Source of the DNA: an uncultured Bacteroides sp.
GTDB lineage: Bacteria; Bacteroidota; Bacteroidia; Bacteroidales; Bacteroidaceae
Reading direction: 5' to 3'
DNA length: 61,837 bases
NCBI GenBank assembly: GCA_947074345.1
Contig: CAMTPH010000004.1
Coordinates: forward strand, 1-61,837
Position numbers and translations under genes: made by a program. Under the pieces are notes generated by a model that was not told where the DNA came from, did not search any database, and saw only the letters and a list, made by a program, of their open reading frames with translations. Shown here piece by piece: positions 34,209 to 43,246 of this stretch (positions are counted from its first letter, which is position 1; every line of letters begins with the position of its first letter).

Positions 34209-36761
34209 ATGAAAAACCGATTGCTACTACTATTTTTCTTCTTTGCGTTGTTTGCGCTAGAATCTTTCTCACAAAACCAATTAATTTATACAATAAAAGG
34301 TGTTTTGATAGATTCATTGACTAATGATAGTGAACCATATGCAACTATCAAGGTTGTATCAAAGGCTTCTCCCGATAAAGCCGTTAAGATGGCTGTAACC
34401 GATAACCGCGGTCGCTTTCAAGAGAAATTTTCTGCACCAAGTGGAGAGTATACAATGTTTATAACTTCTATCGGAAAGGAACCAATCATTAAAGACTTTC
34501 AATTGTCTCCTGAAAAGGAAGTTGTCGACTTTGGAACTCTTTATAGCGTTGAGGCTACCAATGAGTTGGGTACAGTAGAGATTGTTGCACAGAAACCATT
34601 GGTAAGGGTCGATATCGATAAGATAGAATACAACATTCAAGATGACCCCGATTCGCAAACGAACTCCATACTTGAGATGCTTCGCAAAGTACCTTTAGTC
34701 ACAGTAGATGGCGATGATAACATCAAAGTCAACGGAAGTAGCAGTTTTAAGATACATGTAAACGGTCGTCCAAACAATATGATGAGCAACAATCCCAAGG
34801 AAGTATTGCAAAGTATGCCGGCCAATACTATTAAGTATATCGAAGTTATCACTAATCCCGGCGCAAAGTATGATGCCGAAGGGGTAGGAGGTATTCTTAA
34901 TATTGTAACTGTGGGTAGTGGTTTTGAAGGATACACCGCTACATTCTCGGCTAGAGGTGGCAATACCGGTGCAGGTGGTAGCGCTTATGCTACCATCAAG
35001 AAAGAGAAACTTACATTGACTGCCAACTATAACTATAACTACAATTATGGGATGCCTTCATTCAGTGAGTATAATCGTACCGATTTCAATGCAGATAAGC
35101 AACCTGTTTCAGAAGTTGTTTCTACCTCAAAATTAAAGAATAATGGTAACTTCCAATATGGCAATTTAGAAGGAAGTTACGAAATAGATACTTTGCAATT
35201 GGTTACTGTTGCCCTTGGTGTTTATGGTGGTGATACTCGCTTCAATACTGACGGCGAAAACTGGATGTCACCTATACTTCCTTTAGAGTCTTCTGTAATT
35301 ACCGCATACGATTACCGTTATCAGACTAGTGGTAAGTCCCAAAATGGTTGGTATTCCATTAGAGGTAATGTTGATTATCAACGTATGTCATCCAAAAACA
35401 AAGACCGATTATTTACCTTATCTTACAACATTAGTGCTCAACCAAGCAATAACGATGGTTTAACTAATTATAGTTATACAGATAATGAGATGTCTTCTGA
35501 ATGGATTAATCGCCTTCAATTGATTAACCAAAAGAATGATGGAAAAGAGAAGACCATTGAACAAACCGTTCAGGCCGACTATACTACTCCTATCGGTAAG
35601 TTTCATACCTTAGAAGGAGGCTTCAAATACATACTTCGTAATAATACGAGCGAGAACTGGCGATACCTGCAAGATGGTGCAGATTATAGTTTAAACTTAG
35701 ATAACAGCAGTCATTACAAGCATCTCAATGATATCCTTTCTGCCTATTTAAGCTATTCGGTTCGATTGAATAAGTTCAGTGGTAAGGCCGGTTTGCGCTA
35801 CGAGCATACATTGCAACACGTGAAGTTCCTTGTTGGAAGAGGCGAAAACTTTAAAGCCAACTTCAATGATGTTATACCTTCATTTACTGTAGGATATAAA
35901 CTTACCGATATGTCTAACATTCGCTTTGGATACAATATGCGTATTTGGCGTCCGGGCATTTGGTACTTAAATCCCTATGTCAATGATACCGATCCAACCA
36001 ATATCAGTAAAGGTAACCCCGACTTGGAAAGTGAAAAGAGTCATGCCTTTAATCTAAGCTATAGTAACTTTACGCAAAAGTTCAATATTAACTTATCGTT
36101 GACCTATAGCTTCAATAATAAAGGAATAGAACAAGTTTCTCAATTGGTTAATGTAGGCGATATAGTTCCAGCGTTAAGTCCTGAACCTGCCGATCATCAG
36201 TTCTTGTTTAATACCTACGAGAATATAGGCAAGAGTAAGAATGTGGGATTAAGTAGCTATATCAATTGGAATGCAACAAGCAAGACACGTATATACACAA
36301 ATATGTCTCTCTCTTATGCTGATTTACGCAGTCCTGCACAAAACTTGAAAAGTACCGGTTTTAACTTCTTTGGGTTTGGTGGTATTCAACATACTTTCCC
36401 TTGGGACTTGCGTGCAGGATTCAATATATATGGAGGCACTCCTTCTGTTACTTTGCAAGGTCGTGGGATGTCTTTTCTCCATTATGGATTTAGATTAAGT
36501 CGTTCTTTCTTGAAAGAAAAACGTCTAACGGCCAGTATTTATGCCGATAATATCTTTAATAAGTATAGAACCACAAACTCTTATGTTGATGGCAATGGAT
36601 TTAGATTTGATCAATCCAATCGTTTTCAACAGTTGCGCTATGGCGGAAGCATCAGCTATCGCATTGGTGAATTGAAAGCCAGCGTGAAGAAAGCACGTCG
36701 TGGTATCAGCAATGACGATGTAAAAGGCGGAGGCGGCGATAACGGTGGTAGTGGTGAATAA
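34209..36761 (+). CDS. TonB-dependent receptor-like outer membrane beta-barrel protein
   Basis: An 850-residue outer-membrane protein with a signal peptide (to about residue 22). A carboxypeptidase-regulatory-like domain (about 25-110) comes next, then a plug-like region (about 125-240, SSFKIHVNGRPNNMM and NPGAKYDAEGVGGILNIV), then a barrel of the outer-membrane beta-barrel family 3 type. The C-terminus is unusual: instead of ending on an aromatic strand it continues after SYRIGELKASVKKARRG into a Gly/Asp-rich tail (DVKGGGGDNGGSGE). It is divergent from the nuclease operon. Substrate unknown. Confidence 0.88.
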   Translation: MKNRLLLLFFFFALFALESFSQNQLIYTIKGVLIDSLTNDSEPYATIKVVSKASPDKAVKMAVTDNRGRFQEKFSAPSGEYTMFITSIGKEPIIKDFQLSPEKEVVDFGTLYSVEATNELGTVEIVAQKPLVRVDIDKIEYNIQDDPDSQTNSILEMLRKVPLVTVDGDDNIKVNGSSSFKIHVNGRPNNMMSNNPKEVLQSMPANTIKYIEVITNPGAKYDAEGVGGILNIVTVGSGFEGYTATFSARGGNTGAGGSAYATIKKEKLTLTANYNYNYNYGMPSFSEYNRTDFNADKQPVSEVVSTSKLKNNGNFQYGNLEGSYEIDTLQLVTVALGVYGGDTRFNTDGENWMSPILPLESSVITAYDYRYQTSGKSQNGWYSIRGNVDYQRMSSKNKDRLFTLSYNISAQPSNNDGLTNYSYTDNEMSSEWINRLQLINQKNDGKEKTIEQTVQADYTTPIGKFHTLEGGFKYILRNNTSENWRYLQDGADYSLNLDNSSHYKHLNDILSAYLSYSVRLNKFSGKAGLRYEHTLQHVKFLVGRGENFKANFNDVIPSFTVGYKLTDMSNIRFGYNMRIWRPGIWYLNPYVNDTDPTNISKGNPDLESEKSHAFNLSYSNFTQKFNINLSLTYSFNNKGIEQVSQLVNVGDIVPALSPEPADHQFLFNTYENIGKSKNVGLSSYINWNATSKTRIYTNMSLSYADLRSPAQNLKSTGFNFFGFGGIQHTFPWDLRAGFNIYGGTPSVTLQGRGMSFLHYGFRLSRSFLKEKRLTASIYADNIFNKYRTTNSYVDGNGFRFDQSNRFQQLRYGGSISYRIGELKASVKKARRGISNDDVKGGGGDNGGSGE

Positions 36762-36789
36762 CACTAACGAACCATCGATGAAATAAAAC

Positions 36790-36831
36790 ATTCGTCCCGA
36801 ATATTAGTAGCTGCTAACATTCGGGACGAAT
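36790..36831. terminator. Hairpin between convergent receptor and GH3 genes
   Basis: A perfect 13-base stem, ATTCGTCCCGAAT (36790-36802) with ATTCGGGACGAAT (36819-36831), extended inside by TTAG/CTAA. T-runs are weak on both sides. Confidence 0.7.
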
Positions 36832-36865
36832 TACAATTATATAGTTACAATGAACTTTTTCTTCT

Positions 36866-39265
36866 TTAGCGTGTCAAGGTGAAATTTACCGTTTGTACAT
36901 CTCGGCTGTTACCACCTATCATCGCTTCAAACTCACCCGTTTCGGCTACGTAGTTGAGTTCAGCGTCATAAAACTTCAAGTTCTGTAGTTGTATGGTGAA
37001 GGTTACGATATCCGTCCCACCAGGTTTCAGATAAATCTTTTGCCAACCTTTCAACTCTTTTACTGGGCGAGTTACACTACCTACCATATCGCGAATATAA
37101 AACTGAACAACCTCCGATGCCGGAAACATTCCCATGTTGGTAACCTCTACCGATAGGGTAATCTCTCCATCAGCAGTCATGGTATTGCTACTCATTTGTA
37201 TGGGACTGTAACTAAACTTGGTGTAAGTCAATCCATATCCGAAAGGGTAGAGTGGCTCGTTATCGCTATCCAAGTAGTTGCTTTGATACTTTACAAATCC
37301 ATTCTCGATTGTTGCTGGTCTACCCGTATTCTTTTGAGCATAGTAAAGCGGAATTTGTCCTACGCTCTTTGGGAAACTCATAGTTAACTTTCCGCTAGGC
37401 GATACTTTGCCAAACAAAACATCACCAATGGCATAAGCCGCCTCGCTACCACCAAACCAAACATTCAAGATAGCCGGAACGTTTGCATCTTCCCAATTGA
37501 GAATAAGCGGGCGACCGGTAAACAAAACCAAAACAACAGGTTTGCCGGTTGCTACCAATGCTTTTAATAGATTCTGTTGCACAGCTGGCAACTCCAGGTT
37601 AGTACGACTACTGCCTTCGCCACTCATCTCTGCCGATTCGCCCAGTGCAGCAACGATGTAATCCGCTTTAGCTGCTACGCTCAATGCTTCGTCCAATAAC
37701 TCTTGATCGCTTCTTCCATCCCGTTCCATTGGTTTGTTGAAGGTCGCATTTACCTCTTGTATCGAATCGCCTAGCAGATTGCTACCTTTGGCATATAGTA
37801 GATTCACATTCGCTTGAGTACCCGTCATGGGTAAGTACCATGGTTGATTAACTTGACCAATTGGCATATCATTCATTTGTTGTACCATTTGCTCCAATCC
37901 CTCCATCAATGTAGGCGTATTCTCAGGAACAGCTGCTACGGTCCATGTACCTAACATGTTGGCACGTGTATTAGCCAAAGGACCAATCACGGCTATTGTG
38001 CCATTAAGCGGTAATGGTAAAGCCGGGTTCGTATATTTCACTTCATTCACCGGGTTTGTCGGAACATCATTCTTCAAGAGAACAAAGCTCTCAGTTGCTA
38101 TCTGTTGAGCCGCTTTACGGTTTTCTGCAGTAAATAGTTCGTTGTTAGCACGTACCTTATTACAATACTTAAAAGGATCATTAAACAACCCCATGTCATA
38201 TTTAGCAACCAATACTCGTCTGCAAGCCGTGTTGAGTGTTGTCATTGAAACCTGCCCATTGGTAATTAGTTGTTTTACTGTACCAACAAAACCATCGCTC
38301 ATCATATCCATATCGACTCCTGCGTTAATAGCCATAGCCGAAACCGTAGCCAAATCGCCCATTCCATGATTAATCATCTCGGATATGCCGGTGTAGTCCG
38401 ATGTAATCAACCCATTAAAACCCCAGCGATTGCGAAGCACATCTGTTAGCAGCCAACTGTTTCCTGTTGCAGGTACACCTTCCACCTCGTTAAACGAAGC
38501 CATTAAACTACCAACGCCAGCCTCTACAGCAGCCAAGAAAGGAGGAAAGTAAACATTAAACATTTGTTGTCTACTCATATCTACTGTATTGTAATCTCTA
38601 CCACCTTCGGCTGCACCGTAGAGCGCAAAGTGTTTTACGCACGCCATGATTTGGTTATTTTGGCTCAGCGGATTCTCTCTTCCTTGATAACCCCACACCA
38701 TGCGTTGCGCTATCAATCCACCAACAAATGGGTCTTCGCCCGATCCTTCTGCTACTCTGCCCCAACGAGGGTCACGACTTATGTCAACCATCGGACTAAA
38801 TGTCCAGCAGATACCATCGGCACTCGCTTCGGTTGCTGCAATTCGTGCCGATTGTTCGATGGCATCTAAATCCCACGTACACGATAAAGCCAATGGAATA
38901 GGGAAAATAGTTTCGTATCCATGAATCACATCCATGGCAAACATCAAAGGAATCTTCAAACGGCTTTGTTTTATCGCCATCTCTTGCATGGCTTGTATGT
39001 TGTCTATACCTTTTAAGTTGAAAATGCCACCCACTTCACCATTCTGAATCTTTTGAGTGATACCTCCAGTTTCGGCGGTTCCTGTATTGATATCTCCTCC
39101 AACCAATAAGTTGAGTTGACCTATTTTCTCTTCTACTGTCATTTGAAACAATAGATTATCGATAAAATGATCTTTATCGTACTCTTTGTTCTGACTAAAA
39201 ATAGATACTGGGTAAAAGATGGCAATGACCATATAAAAGGCCCATTTCTGAAGACGATTTTTCAT
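36866..39265 (-). CDS. Glycoside hydrolase family 3, beta-glucosidase type
   Basis: A 799-residue exported GH3 enzyme. Signal peptide to about residue 24; N-terminal TIM-barrel (about 35-360) with the catalytic nucleophile Asp290 in GLITSDYTG and the substrate-binding KHF (about 211-213); alpha/beta sandwich (about 395-640) with the probable acid/base Glu550 in MSGEGSSR; C-terminal fibronectin III-like domain (about 700-780, EVVQFYIRDMVGSVTRPVKEL). The layout matches periplasmic BglX-type beta-glucosidases. Beta-xylosidase activity cannot be excluded. It is a monocistronic unit, 280 bases from the AsmA-like gene upstream. Confidence 0.94.
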   Translation of the reverse strand: MKNRLQKWAFYMVIAIFYPVSIFSQNKEYDKDHFIDNLLFQMTVEEKIGQLNLLVGGDINTGTAETGGITQKIQNGEVGGIFNLKGIDNIQAMQEMAIKQSRLKIPLMFAMDVIHGYETIFPIPLALSCTWDLDAIEQSARIAATEASADGICWTFSPMVDISRDPRWGRVAEGSGEDPFVGGLIAQRMVWGYQGRENPLSQNNQIMACVKHFALYGAAEGGRDYNTVDMSRQQMFNVYFPPFLAAVEAGVGSLMASFNEVEGVPATGNSWLLTDVLRNRWGFNGLITSDYTGISEMINHGMGDLATVSAMAINAGVDMDMMSDGFVGTVKQLITNGQVSMTTLNTACRRVLVAKYDMGLFNDPFKYCNKVRANNELFTAENRKAAQQIATESFVLLKNDVPTNPVNEVKYTNPALPLPLNGTIAVIGPLANTRANMLGTWTVAAVPENTPTLMEGLEQMVQQMNDMPIGQVNQPWYLPMTGTQANVNLLYAKGSNLLGDSIQEVNATFNKPMERDGRSDQELLDEALSVAAKADYIVAALGESAEMSGEGSSRTNLELPAVQQNLLKALVATGKPVVLVLFTGRPLILNWEDANVPAILNVWFGGSEAAYAIGDVLFGKVSPSGKLTMSFPKSVGQIPLYYAQKNTGRPATIENGFVKYQSNYLDSDNEPLYPFGYGLTYTKFSYSPIQMSSNTMTADGEITLSVEVTNMGMFPASEVVQFYIRDMVGSVTRPVKELKGWQKIYLKPGGTDIVTFTIQLQNLKFYDAELNYVAETGEFEAMIGGNSRDVQTVNFTLTR

Positions 39266-39432
39266 AATAATAATACTGGGTTGTATGTTACGTGCTTATA
39301 TATTAGCTCTATAATATATTAACAATTAAGTACGCTAAATAGTTAACAGCAGAGAGATGATTTTTAAAATTAGTACCTCTTTAAATAAGGTTGAGCATCA
39401 TGACAGTACTTTATTCCATACATAAAACACGA

Positions 39433-39479
39433 AAGGCTGTTTAACGCTTCGATTTGTATCGATAGAGTTAAACAGCCTT
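39433..39479 (-). terminator. Hairpin terminator of the AsmA-like gene
   Basis: A 13-base stem (39433-39445 with 39467-39479, one mismatch) about 65 bases beyond the stop codon, with a long loop containing ATCGAT. The T-tract on the minus strand is interrupted. Confidence 0.6.
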
Positions 39480-39545
39480 GCAAACTACTATTTATTATTA
39501 TTTCTTCGTCGTCATTGCAACTACCAAGCAACGAAGCATGAAGGG

Positions 39546-42500
39546 CTATTGTTCGGGTTTTAGTTTATCCTTAAAGGCTTCGTACGATTCACTTAAAGTC
39601 TCAAAATCACTCTTCTTTAGTTTAGCCTTTGTTATTTTGAAACTAAGATCGTTTAAGTCGCCATAAATATCAACCCCCGCTTTAAACGGTAGAGGAGATT
39701 TTACGATAGAGATGTTGTATTTAAAGTCGAGTGTTAGTTCGCCATTTTGGATGTTAATATCTTGAGTACCTCCGATGATGGCTCTATATCTATCCATTTC
39801 CACTTCGAAAGGATATACATCAACTTTCGAATCTTGAACCACCGCATGAACGCCTAACGAGTCTATTACATTACGATTCTTATTCTTGAACATCAACAGC
39901 TTTGATGCTTGCTTAAAGGTTTCGTTATCAAGAAGCACCAGGTTGGTTCCTTCGATAGAAATAGCCGCTTTCATCGTTGGAATAATGATGTTCATATCTT
40001 GATCTACATCTGTAACAGCACGGAATCCGAAGTCGATAATACCTTCAAAGTTCTTTATCATCGGCATAATGGTATCTATGGCCGGCAATAGTTCACCAAT
40101 TCTAGAGATGTCAACTTTCTTTAGATCAATATCTATGTAAGCCTTCGATAGTTCTTGGCTGATGTTGCTATATACAATAGAACTTTGCGCCTTAGCACCG
40201 ATAGCGTTCAGTGATATTTTGTTCATAGATACTACACCATCCTTCAAAACCGCTTCGCCAACAATGTTTTCGATAACCATCTTATCGAATTTAACTTTGT
40301 CTAGATTAAGGTTCAAAGCTAGATCCATGTTCTTAGGGACAAGGATCATCGGAGATTCTAAAGAGTCATTTTTGACAGGTTCTAAAACGAGAAAGCTATC
40401 TACTTGCTGTGTCATTCCTACTGCTTCTAATCTTTCAATGCCCTGATTACTTGCCTCAAGCAGTTCATTAAGGTTAAGCATTGACGAAGCGATGTCTAAA
40501 TTTCCTTTCAAGAAAGTGTTTTCGCTACCAAATAGCAATGATAGTAAGTTTTCTACCTTGCCGGTAGCCACCACATTGCTCTCACCAATCTTTATCCTAG
40601 CAGATTTTAAAGAGATTTCGTTGTTGGTTACACCTACTTCTGTAGCCGCTACTTTGACAGGAATAGGAAATAAATCGGTGTACATAGATAGGTTTTGGAA
40701 ACCAACAGTACCCTTTATCATCCATTTCATCTTATCCTTATTGGTAAGCATTAGTCTAGCACCCGCCAAAGACATAGTTGCATCTGTATTATTGCTAATC
40801 TCTTTAGCCGATATAGAATCACTTTTAAGAGTTGCATCTACAAAAAGTTCTCCTTGCTCATTTTTAGGAATGATGATAGCAACCAAGTCCGACTGCTTCA
40901 TCTTTACATCGATTGTATCTTCCAATCCCAATGCAATACCCTTCAATCCAAGCTCGGTTTTCAATCCCTTAATCTCTTGCGTCATTTTATCAATATCGGC
41001 ACTACACGATAGGTTGATATCTTTGACAAGCGCATACTCTTTCTTTTCATTTCTAAAACCAATGCCGTTGAAGCCGATTGAAGCATTCAAGCTGGTCAGC
41101 TCAGGAGATTCGCTAATCTTAGACTTATTACCAAACAATAACTCACCGTTTTCTATTTGAGCAAAGATGAATGATTTGTTTTCGTCGCCCGTTAACTTGC
41201 TACCATCAATGCTGAAAGTGAGGTTAGTAAACAAAGACTCACCATCTACAACCATTTTGGCATAGTTGCCCGATCTAATATCATTGAGCAAGAAGCGAGC
41301 AGTGATATTAGTATTGTTTTCGCCCTCGAGTATAATTCCGTCTTGCAGCGGAAACAGTTCGACAAGAAGGTTGAAGTTGATATGTGTATTTAGGTTTGTA
41401 GTGATCGCTGGGTTTTTAATGATGTTGGTCGCTTTTAAGTTTGAATCCAACTTAATGATGCCCATTGTCTCTATTGTAAACTTCTCTACGTTCAAATATG
41501 ATGCTTCGGGATTATTTAAATCCACAAACAGATTGGCCTTACAATTTACATCGTCAATCGATGTTTTTTTAGAACTGTACTTAGCACTTGCATTTTCGAT
41601 GAGCAAATCTGCAGTCAACGTAGGCATCGATGTTTTGCTATAATTGCCTTGCAACTTAGCATTAAGCGATACGCTTCCTGTTGTAGTGATCTTCTCTTTA
41701 TCACTTACGATATTGGCCGGTATGAGTTTTAAGAATTCTTCGAGAGATGGAGTTGTCAATCCCGCATTGATATTGACAGCCACCAAACTATCTTTGCTGT
41801 TTCCCTTTAAAGTTCCATTAGCCGCGAGCGAGATGTTATTGATCGTTAGAGCCGTATTCTCTATATTAAGAAGTAAAGACTCTCTCACAAATTCCATTTC
41901 AGAAGTGAGCGAAGCGCTTATATTGTTAGCAACCAAGTTGCCCTCTTGCCACAATAACAGGTTTTGCCAATCGGTGGCTATGTCAAATGACATAATCTTC
42001 GAGTTGAAATCGCCTTTTAGTTTGAGGTTATAATCGCTCAATTGAGCAAATACCGACTTCGCTCTATCGTCTATGGTAAAGTTTGCCGAATCAATCGCTA
42101 TTTTCTTTAGCGTGATGCCCTTGATATCTATCTTCTCTGTCGAAGTTTCTTCTTCCTCTTTTGCTCCCTCTTCCGACTCAATCAGTTTATTGATTAAATC
42201 GAGTGAGTTTCTTTTATGATCGGCATAGATATATATGTTTGGTTTCTCTAACGATACATTTGTTACTACTACCTCCTTTTTAAATAGATAGGCGATAGGG
42301 TTGACTTTAACAATACATTTTTTGGCTGAAATAAAATCGGGTATTGAGTCAACCTGTTGCTTAATGCTCAACGAGTCTATTTGTGCCGAGAAGTTAGGGA
42401 ATGTAGAGAAGAATGTTAGTTCTACTTTTGCTACATGTGCCTCTTCTGATACATACTCTTTTAAGATTAAGTTTGTTGCAGGGGTAAGTTTCTCAGGAGT

Positions 42501-42596
42501 TAATATGTAATTAAGAGCAACTCCGATTGCTCCCAACACAATCACGATCACTACTCCTAGGATGATAGCGATTATTTTGATAGTTCTTTTTAACAT
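39546..42596 (-). CDS. AsmA-like family protein
   Basis: A 1016-residue protein with one N-terminal membrane helix (about 5-32) and a long periplasmic part. The AsmA pattern is present at both ends: LTPATNLILKEYVSEEAHVAK with FFSTFPNFSAQIDSLSI, and a C-terminal SLKINIQ-like DINIQNGELTLDFKYNIS. AsmA/TamB-type proteins are long beta-groove molecules that carry phospholipids between inner and outer membranes or assist envelope assembly. The start is fixed by the helix. A -7 box ends only four bases upstream of the ATG. It is monocistronic. Confidence 0.9.
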   Translation of the reverse strand: MLKRTIKIIAIILGVVIVIVLGAIGVALNYILTPEKLTPATNLILKEYVSEEAHVAKVELTFFSTFPNFSAQIDSLSIKQQVDSIPDFISAKKCIVKVNPIAYLFKKEVVVTNVSLEKPNIYIYADHKRNSLDLINKLIESEEGAKEEEETSTEKIDIKGITLKKIAIDSANFTIDDRAKSVFAQLSDYNLKLKGDFNSKIMSFDIATDWQNLLLWQEGNLVANNISASLTSEMEFVRESLLLNIENTALTINNISLAANGTLKGNSKDSLVAVNINAGLTTPSLEEFLKLIPANIVSDKEKITTTGSVSLNAKLQGNYSKTSMPTLTADLLIENASAKYSSKKTSIDDVNCKANLFVDLNNPEASYLNVEKFTIETMGIIKLDSNLKATNIIKNPAITTNLNTHINFNLLVELFPLQDGIILEGENNTNITARFLLNDIRSGNYAKMVVDGESLFTNLTFSIDGSKLTGDENKSFIFAQIENGELLFGNKSKISESPELTSLNASIGFNGIGFRNEKKEYALVKDINLSCSADIDKMTQEIKGLKTELGLKGIALGLEDTIDVKMKQSDLVAIIIPKNEQGELFVDATLKSDSISAKEISNNTDATMSLAGARLMLTNKDKMKWMIKGTVGFQNLSMYTDLFPIPVKVAATEVGVTNNEISLKSARIKIGESNVVATGKVENLLSLLFGSENTFLKGNLDIASSMLNLNELLEASNQGIERLEAVGMTQQVDSFLVLEPVKNDSLESPMILVPKNMDLALNLNLDKVKFDKMVIENIVGEAVLKDGVVSMNKISLNAIGAKAQSSIVYSNISQELSKAYIDIDLKKVDISRIGELLPAIDTIMPMIKNFEGIIDFGFRAVTDVDQDMNIIIPTMKAAISIEGTNLVLLDNETFKQASKLLMFKNKNRNVIDSLGVHAVVQDSKVDVYPFEVEMDRYRAIIGGTQDINIQNGELTLDFKYNISIVKSPLPFKAGVDIYGDLNDLSFKITKAKLKKSDFETLSESYEAFKDKLKPEQ

Positions 42597-42600
42597 ACTG

Positions 42601-42608
42601 CAAAAGTA
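42601..42608 (-). promoter_or_regulatory. -7 box directly before the AsmA-like start (possible leaderless mRNA)
   Basis: On the minus strand: TACTTTTG, then CAGT, then ATG. The predicted start of transcription coincides with the start codon. Confidence 0.55.
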
Positions 42609-42825
42609 ATAATAAAATTAGATGTTGTAACGGTTGTCTTTTTTGTAACTAGTCTCTCTTTAAGATTTAACATCCCTTATGCCAAAGTGTTTATTTTATC
42701 TATCACTAAACAGTAAATTTTCTATAGATATCTTCTTGTTCTATATCTTGTGTCTAGTATAAATAGTGAACTGTATTTATGTTCTTACTAGCCTTGTTGC
42801 GTAGATAGGTATATTTAGTTGCAAC

Positions 42826-42908
42826 AACATCCCCATGTTTTAATACACAACACCCCCATGTTGTGGTATACAACATCCGGATGTTTTGCATAACAACACC
42901 CGGATGTT
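42826..42908. repeat. Array of four 14-base palindrome-like units, exact 23-base period
   Basis: Units begin at 42826, 42849, 42872 and 42895, each exactly 23 bases apart, with the same consensus AACAYCCSSRTGTT as the array at 41-146. The third unit, AACATCCGGATGTT, is a perfect palindrome. Cores are CCCC, CCCC, CCGG, CCGG in order. The 9-base spacers are AT-rich and unrelated to each other. The array lies about 135 bases upstream of the predicted promoter of the GH109-GH31 operon. Confidence 0.85.
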
Positions 42909-43043
42909 TTTATAGCAGAGTTTCTATATGTAACCTGCTCTTTATACTTATACTTCTTTTTTTATAAGTGCAATTAAGTAAATTGTTATAGTAAGTAACT
43001 ATTAGATTTTTAAATATTTATTTTTTAGTTTCATTAATTTTAA

Positions 43044-43051
43044 TAGCTTTG
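43044..43051 (+). promoter_or_regulatory. -7 box of the GH109-GH31 operon
   Basis: TAGCTTTG followed by CA, a consensus match. It implies a leader of about 190 bases before the GH109 gene. Confidence 0.55.
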
Positions 43052-43117
43052 CAATCAAAATACAGAAAAACACAATACGGGGAGTCATACATGATTCTAG
43101 CGAACTTAAATATTACT

Positions 43118-43177
43118 ATGAGAACATTACTTTCTAATCATACAAAACACGGTAAAAACACACTTACCCACCCATGA
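43118..43177 (+). CDS. Possible 19-residue leader peptide upstream of GH109
   Basis: A short open frame (MRTLLSNHTKHGKNTLTHP) lies in the predicted leader of the GH109-GH31 transcript. It contains three His and three Lys. It ends 70 bases before the GH109 start. No terminator-antiterminator pair is evident. It may be chance; only its position in a long leader makes it worth listing. Confidence 0.25.
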   Translation: MRTLLSNHTKHGKNTLTHP

Positions 43178-43246
43178 TGTAAAAAAGCTAAGTTTTCATT
43201 TTTGTAGCTATACTTTTTATTTTTTTATATATACTAAAAACCTCAG

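Larger units (their letters stand above)
42597..43246. other. Long intergenic region upstream of the GH109-GH31 operon
   Basis: 650 bases holding the AsmA-like gene promoter (42601-42608), a 23-base-period repeat array (42826-42908), a -7 box at 43044-43051, and a long leader of about 190 bases with a 19-codon reading frame (43118-43177). Between these I see only AT-rich sequence. Confidence 0.65.

Noticed and set aside
40492..41160. Long plus-strand frame opposite the AsmA-like gene (and similar frames at 41266-42033)
   Set aside because: These are shadows of the AsmA-like coding sequence. They have no promoter and their composition is what antisense frames of a Ser/Leu/Ile-rich gene give.
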